Positions 33,761 to 37,450 of a DNA stretch of 37,450 bases are shown piece after piece. The notes under the pieces are model-generated. The model had not been told where the DNA came from. It did not search any database and worked only from the letters and a program-made list of their open reading frames with translations. The stretch is from positions 1 through 37,450 of the forward strand of contig JAHHHR010000073.1 of the NCBI GenBank assembly GCA_019359245.1, given 5' to 3'. The position numbers and the translations under genes are program-made. Every line of letters starts with the position of its first letter. Position 1 is the first letter of the stretch. This DNA comes from Nostoc desertorum CM1-VF14. Its GTDB lineage: Bacteria > Cyanobacteriota > Cyanobacteriia > Cyanobacteriales > Nostocaceae.

Positions 33761-34722
33761 AATTTGGGCCCATCTATATTAATAATGTGTCCGTGACCCT
33801 TCCATTTTCCTTCCTCGTGGTGTAGCCCCAACTCCCAAGCCACATCCTCTAAGGGCAAGTCGCGCAGTTGTTGGGTTTTCAATTCCAGCTCGCGCACAAT
33901 TTCTTCTAGCCGTTGTCGTTCCTTCTCGCTGGCCCTAGCCCGTTGCTCCGCCCTCTCCAATCGCTCTTGCATGAAAGCCCGGTCAGCCAGTTGGTGGTTG
34001 AGGACATGGAATTGGTGATCATTCTGAATCCGGGCAACGTAATTTGTAGCTGATTCAAAAGGCGTTGGCGCTAATTGATTATTTGTAATGACTGCGGTGA
34101 GTGGTTCACTATTAACAGCTTGGTAATACTCCTTTACTTTGGTGTGGGTTGCCTTACTGCCCTTGACTCCTCGTTCAATGCCCAAAGGAGCGAGTGCAGC
34201 AGCATAACTGTCTTGGAGTTTGGATAACTTAATTCTTCCCTGCCCACCTCTACCGCCAAACATCGCGTCATGACTGACTCTCCCGGTTTTATCGTTCACT
34301 GGCACGATGTAGGCGTGGATGTGTGGGGTACTTTCATCTAGGTGAAGTTCTGCCCTGACGCACTTTGATCCATAGTTTTGAGCTAGCCAGTCACGAGATG
34401 CGATTGCCCACTGCTGCATCAGTGAATCAGACCACTGCCCAGAAAGAGATGGATCAACGGGACGGAAATATTCAGGCGATGCCGAGAGAAACATTTCGGT
34501 GCATAAGACTGCATCATGCCGAGGGCGATACTTGAGCGTAGAGATTTTTTCTTTGACTATCTCTTCGAGTGCGCGTGAGTCTTCTCCCCCAATCAACCGG
34601 ACATTCTCTCTAGTTGGATCTGCGTTGGGTGTTTCTCTATTCCTGGTAACATGGTCATCACTTCCGGCAACGTTGCCGAATGTTTTTAGTTTCTCAATCC
34701 TGAGAATTGTTAGTGGCGACAT
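33571..34722 (-). CDS. MobV-family relaxase (Mob_Pre), probably C-terminally truncated
   Basis: The protein has 383 residues from ATG 34722. It carries the Mob_Pre signature: N-terminal LTILRIEKLKTFGNVAGSDD, RNRETPNADPTREN with the catalytic-region Asn/Asp, and the metal-binding HLDESTPHIHAYIVPV (~120-135). After a charged coiled coil (~225-275) comes a partial zinc/primase-like domain (KFYDFAPEQQKGSGGAIDLV) that normally continues into DUF3991/Toprim in longer cyanobacterial relaxases. Here it stops soon after AIGAAIAKAK with the foreign tail FDGNSCGCETA, beside a HIP1 site at 33617-33624. It would nick at oriT and covalently hold the strand for transfer. Whether the truncated form works is unknown. 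Confidence 0.85.
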   Translation of the reverse strand: MSPLTILRIEKLKTFGNVAGSDDHVTRNRETPNADPTRENVRLIGGEDSRALEEIVKEKISTLKYRPRHDAVLCTEMFLSASPEYFRPVDPSLSGQWSDSLMQQWAIASRDWLAQNYGSKCVRAELHLDESTPHIHAYIVPVNDKTGRVSHDAMFGGRGGQGRIKLSKLQDSYAAALAPLGIERGVKGSKATHTKVKEYYQAVNSEPLTAVITNNQLAPTPFESATNYVARIQNDHQFHVLNHQLADRAFMQERLERAEQRARASEKERQRLEEIVRELELKTQQLRDLPLEDVAWELGLHHEEGKWKGHGHIINIDGPKFYDFAPEQQKGSGGAIDLVMHVNQCNLRQAVVWLHERFGESGAIGAAIAKAKFDGNSCGCETA

Positions 34723-34953
34723 AAAAGATTTATGCGACAAATGCAGTACTTTTGTAGTACGAAAAAACCCCTTTGGGCGAACGGCGGTTTCATGTCACGA
34801 GCGCAGCGAGAGATGGCGCAGCCACCCGCAGGGCATGAAACCATAGTGAGTATGGTATCACTTATACAAAACCCTGAAATCCACTTTTGGGGGAGAAATC
34901 GCCCTTACTGCCTGGTGCGAAAATACGCCCAAAAGCACCTCTAGGGGGTATTA
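34723..34953. promoter_or_regulatory. Candidate oriT region upstream of the relaxase
   Basis: MobV systems usually have oriT just upstream of the relaxase gene. This stretch has GGTTTCATG/CATGAAACC as a 9-bp inverted pair (34786-34794 and 34834-34842, 39-nt loop) plus short dyads GTAC...GTAC (34747) and GTGA...TCAC (34846). No nic site can be identified by eye. Confidence 0.4.
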
Positions 34954-35009
34954 TGACAGTCGTTTGACAGTCATCGGGTTTTCGGGTAATGACTGTCAAA
35001 CGACTGTCA
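34954..35009. promoter_or_regulatory. Perfect 21-bp inverted repeat of TGACAGTC words
   Basis: The left arm is 34954-34974 and the right arm 34989-35009, an exact 21-bp complement with a 14-nt loop (CGGGTTTTCGGGTA). Each arm contains two TGACAGTC/TGACAGTCA words; another TGACAGTCA follows at 35053. It lies between the divergent relaxase and a small gene and is a likely operator or relaxosome-assembly site. Confidence 0.7.
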
Positions 35010-35132
35010 TTTGGTACACTAAAGGGGTATTTAGGGGTGGTTTACGGCGCATTTTGACAGTCATTGAAAATTGGTATCAATCAACACGATGGCTTACTTA
35101 TAAACCCCTCTAATTCGGTAGGAATACAGGAC

Positions 35133-35399
35133 ATGGAGCAACCTGATTTAGAAGTGCTTTCGATTAAGCGTAGTCACGACAGTAGCGATGGCCAGTTGCT
35201 GCAATTTTTACGAGAGCGAGAGCGTAAAATGTCGGGCAGAGGTTTGACTAAAATTGTTTTGAGTACTTTGAGAATGTGCTGGGGGCCTTTTGTCATGAAG
35301 CGTATTGGTGCTGACAGCGACACTCTTAAGACTGCTGTGATTTACTCTATCTCACAGTTGGAATTACAGATTCACTTGCTTAAGCAATTACTCGATTGA
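35133..35399 (+). CDS. Small helical protein, possible relaxosome accessory
   Basis: The protein has 88 residues from ATG 35133 (a frame to 35064 is open but lacks a ribosome site; CAGGAC precedes 35133). It is basic and helical: RERERKMSGRGLTKIVLSTL and SISQLELQIHLLKQLLD. It is divergent from the relaxase, with the TGACAGTC inverted repeat between. Position and composition suit an oriT-binding accessory or a repressor of the relaxase promoter. No family is recognised. Confidence 0.6.
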   Translation: MEQPDLEVLSIKRSHDSSDGQLLQFLRERERKMSGRGLTKIVLSTLRMCWGPFVMKRIGADSDTLKTAVIYSISQLELQIHLLKQLLD

Positions 35400-35940
35400 G
35401 CAGTTTTTGAATTATCTTTGCAACACAAGTGTATTATTAATTCTCAATAATTTTGAAGTTATTGAGAATTCAACAGGCGCTCAAAATTTGCTGTAAGTCA
35501 TAGTCAGTAAGCATTACGCCAGAATTTTTTGCAAAAAGTCTTATGCTCAACTGGTAGCAGTAGGGCTACTCAACAGCTACCAGTTGGGGAATCATCAAAT
35601 TTTCAAAAATTCGCTTTTTTACTACTCAACTGGTAGCTATGTGTCACCAGTTGAGCTACCCAACAGCTACCACTTGGGCAAAGTGTTTAGGACTACTATT
35701 TTAATACTAGTAATCTACATAAAGCCTATGTAATAAGCGGTGTTTGCAGCATAGCTTTGGTATAACTCACAAGTGGAGTGCAGTTCTGATACTACAAAAG
35801 TAGTTATTGAGTATTATTTTTTGACGTTGGTTCAAAGTTTTTTAGTTTTGGCTCAAAAAACTGGCCAAACTTTTTGGCGTACTGTGCGTAAGTTTTGGTC
35901 AGGAATTTTTGGGGAATAAATCAGGGTGGTAAATGAGGTT
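35400..35940. repeat. Non-coding region with dyads and CAACTGGTAGC repeats
   Basis: A perfect 12-bp dyad (AATTCTCAATAA/TTATTGAGAATT, 35439-35470) follows the small gene. At 35548-35676 the word CAACTGGTAGC occurs at 35548 and 35627. Its complement GCTACCAGTTG is at 35576, with near copies ACCAGTTG (35646) and GCTACCACTTG (35666). They are arranged as two head-to-head pairs, typical of binding sites for a dimeric protein. No gene was seen. The rest (35690-35940) is plain AT-rich sequence. Confidence 0.6.
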
Positions 35941-35953
35941 TTTGGGGTCGAAA

Positions 35954-36180
35954 TCCTTCTTATTACCTTATGTTTACCTTGTAAATACCTTGGAGATGCC
36001 ATTGTTTTACCTTATTTTTGGCAAAAAAGAGGCATTTTGTAAAAAACGGTGATTTTCAGTGTTGAAGGTGCAAATAAATCCTTATATTTGCCATTGGAAT
36101 ACCATTGAAATGCCATTGGTTTACCTTACAAATGCCATTTTTAAAAAAATCCTTGTAAATACCTTATAAATGCCTTGCGA
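35954..36180. repeat. Helically phased 11-bp iterons, candidate replication origin
   Basis: A YRCC(T/A)T core recurs at exact 11-bp steps. Array 1 has CC at 35955, 35966, 35977, 35988, 35999 and 36010, with degenerate GC at 36021 and 36032. Array 2 has 36080, 36091, 36102, 36113, 36124 and 36135, then 36151 (16 bp), 36162 and 36173. Fifteen good units are present. All sites face one side of the helix, as in plasmid replication origins and ParM-type centromeres. It ends ~90 bp before the FinO-like gene. Confidence 0.75.
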
Positions 36181-36272
36181 GTTAAATAATGTTTAGTATG
36201 CGAAGTTTTTCCGAAGCCCTGATAAAATCAAGAGCGAAAAAAAGTTCATTGATGATGAGCCAGGGGTAAGGT

Positions 36273-36599
36273 ATGGAAGTCAAAAGCGAAGTGACAATAA
36301 AATTTAGTGGCGAACTACCAACAGCTACACCAGGAGAGAATAAGAAAGTTGCAATCGAGTTCACTGATCAGAACGGCATAGTCTTCACCGCTCAAGTTAA
36401 TGCAAAAAGTTGGCGGAAGGCTGAAACTAGCGCCTCAGAATTTGCAGACTGGGCTGGGGCTGTATCGGGCAAGCTTGGCCAACGCACAGAGAACGGGTTT
36501 GAAATTATTGACGCGGGAATCCAGATTTTTGAAAAAAAAGTGAAGGAGGTAAAACCAGATGTAGGGGCTACTGTATCTGAAGCTGGCGTTTCTTCATAG
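36273..36599 (+). CDS. Fertility-inhibition FinO-like small protein
   Basis: The protein has 108 residues; AGGGGTAAGGT lies before the ATG. The C-terminal half (KSWRKAETSASEFADWAGAV, SGKLGQRTENGFEIIDAGIQ, IFEKK) matches a group of cyanobacterial proteins I know annotated as FinO-like, usually with (W/F)xKxxxA...W...GKxG...GF...IQxFE. FinO proteins bind plasmid antisense RNA and repress conjugation or copy number, but whether this group shares the ProQ/FinO fold is not established by this reading. Position directly after the phased iterons suits a copy-number or transfer regulator. Confidence 0.55.
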   Translation: MEVKSEVTIKFSGELPTATPGENKKVAIEFTDQNGIVFTAQVNAKSWRKAETSASEFADWAGAVSGKLGQRTENGFEIIDAGIQIFEKKVKEVKPDVGATVSEAGVSS

Positions 36600-36931
36600 A
36601 CAGTGTAAATAGCCATGTTATTGAAAAGTTGTTGTGAAGCGATTTTGAAGAAAAGGTAATCACCGAAGACATCCACCGATAGCTCATTATAAGATGGGCA
36701 TATATACAGAAATCCTTATAGCGAACTCTCATTATTCGATTGTGTCCTTTTAGGCACATCAACCACATCAATCGCCCCCATATTCTGGGGGTATTTTTCT
36801 GGCGGTAGTGGATCTTGCGAGGTAACAATCAAATGAGCGTGGCTCACTACCATCTGAGGTAGTGTTAGGCTAATAGCCGGAAGCGCTGTAAGGCTTAAGC
36901 GCTAAATATTAAGCCATCTTATCAGCTAAAC
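36600..36931. other. Non-coding region between plasmid genes and 5S
   Basis: No gene was seen. It holds the plus-strand terminator at 36775-36798 and a 7-bp dyad CACTACC/GGTAGTG at 36845-36864. It is the junction between plasmid-type DNA and the rrn operon end, so any recombination scar should be here; no direct repeat of the left junction was found. Confidence 0.5.
36775..36798 (+). terminator. Intrinsic terminator after the FinO-like gene
   Basis: CCCCCA, loop TATTC, TGGGGG, then TATTTTTC: a 6-bp GC-rich stem followed by a T-tract on the plus strand, about 175 nt past the FinO-like stop. Confidence 0.65.
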
Positions 36932-36967
36932 AAAAAGCCTTTCTAACTACATTTAGAAAGGCTTTTT
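36932..36967. terminator. Bidirectional intrinsic terminator at the end of the rrn operon
   Basis: AAAAAGCCTTTCTAA at 36932-36946 pairs perfectly with TTAGAAAGGCTTTTT at 36953-36967. The minus strand gives a T-rich tail beyond 5S, and the plus strand is also flanked by T-runs, so it should stop both rrn and plus-strand plasmid transcription. Confidence 0.85.
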
Positions 36968-36982
36968 GTTTATATAATTAGA

Positions 36983-37100
36983 CCTGGCATCGAGCTATTT
37001 TTGCGTAGGGCTACCCCTAAACTATCGTGGCCGCAGCAGCGTTTCACCTCTGAGTTCGGGAAGGGTTCAGTGTGGTTCCACCGCGCAATAGACACCAGGA
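36983..37100 (-). rRNA. rrf: 5S ribosomal RNA
   Basis: The minus strand begins TCCTGGTGTCTATTGCGCGG at about 37100 and runs through GGAACCACACTGAACCC and TTCCCGAACTCAGAGGTGAA to TAGCTCGATGCCAGG at 36983, giving about 118 nt with matching end sequences (CCTGGTG with TGCCAGG). It follows the 23S 3' end and precedes the terminator, as in a normal operon. Confidence 0.93.
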
Positions 37101-37112
37101 AAACCCTGGGGG

Positions 37113-37141
37113 AAGTCAAAAGTCAAAAGTCAAAAGTCAAA
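37113..37141. repeat. AGTCAAA short tandem repeat in the 23S-5S spacer
   Basis: Four head-to-tail AGTCAAA heptamers occupy the 114-bp spacer between 23S and 5S. Such short tandemly repeated repetitive sequences are typical of heterocyst-forming cyanobacteria. Confidence 0.8.
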
Positions 37142-37214
37142 AATTGGATTTTGAATTGTGAGTTTTGAGATGACAAAACCCTGAAGACTGCACAGAAACG
37201 CGAAACCAAATGAG

Positions 37215-37450
<236 letters not shown>

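Noticed and set aside
35954..36180. 11-bp iterons as a CRISPR or coding repeat
   Set aside because: The unit is too short, no spacers, and no frame is open across it.
36182..36828. Minus frames around the FinO-like gene
   Set aside because: They overlap the plus gene that has a good ribosome site; no recognisable protein.

Overview
The window reads as DNA from a filamentous, probably heterocyst-forming cyanobacterium (Nostocales). The evidence is about a dozen HIP1 octamers (GCGATCGC), a cyanobacterial 16S gene, a tRNA-less rRNA spacer with the cyanobacterial boxA, an AGTCAAA short tandem repeat beside the 5S gene, and cyanobacterial protein families (Toprim/DUF3854 plasmid replication protein, pentapeptide repeat proteins, NACHT-type STAND ATPase). 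Everything here is read by eye; no database search was run.

Layout. Both ends are rRNA genes on the minus strand. At the left are a complete 16S gene (about 1110-2606), its spacer and the first ~456 nt of a 23S gene. The 23S gene stops abruptly at about position 125 against foreign, mobile-element-like DNA. Upstream of 16S are three and a half copies of an exact-period 149-bp tandem repeat. At the right are the 3' end of a 23S gene, the 5S gene and a strong terminator. The ~34 kb between looks like a plasmid backbone: a ParA/ribbon-helix-helix partition pair with repeated sites, a DUF4365 two-gene cassette, a tyrosine recombinase and a fragment of a second one, a Rep primase-helicase, a truncated MobV relaxase with a possible oriT, 11-bp phased iterons and a FinO-like gene. 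The two rrn ends have the order and orientation expected of one rrn operon on a circular molecule. They would equally fit a plasmid integrated between two chromosomal rrn operons; the window alone cannot decide.

Cargo between the backbone modules: a PAS-CRP fusion regulator, two large pentapeptide repeat proteins (one with an HTH and a TRADD-N-like domain), a 1.35 kb-residue NACHT-type ATPase, an XRE-FCD-like regulator, an orphan LuxR response regulator and an intact IS982-family element with a 6-bp target duplication.

The most system-like locus is a nine-gene, tightly overlapping minus-strand operon (about 18483-24174). It starts with an actin-like ParM/StbA protein, continues through six small unrecognised proteins and a two-segment membrane protein, and ends with a membrane-anchored FtsK/HerA-like ATPase. 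A divergent 55-residue ribbon-helix-helix gene faces it across a 26-bp inverted repeat, and the Rep gene follows. This is a candidate undescribed actin-plus-DNA-pump machine for plasmid segregation or transfer.
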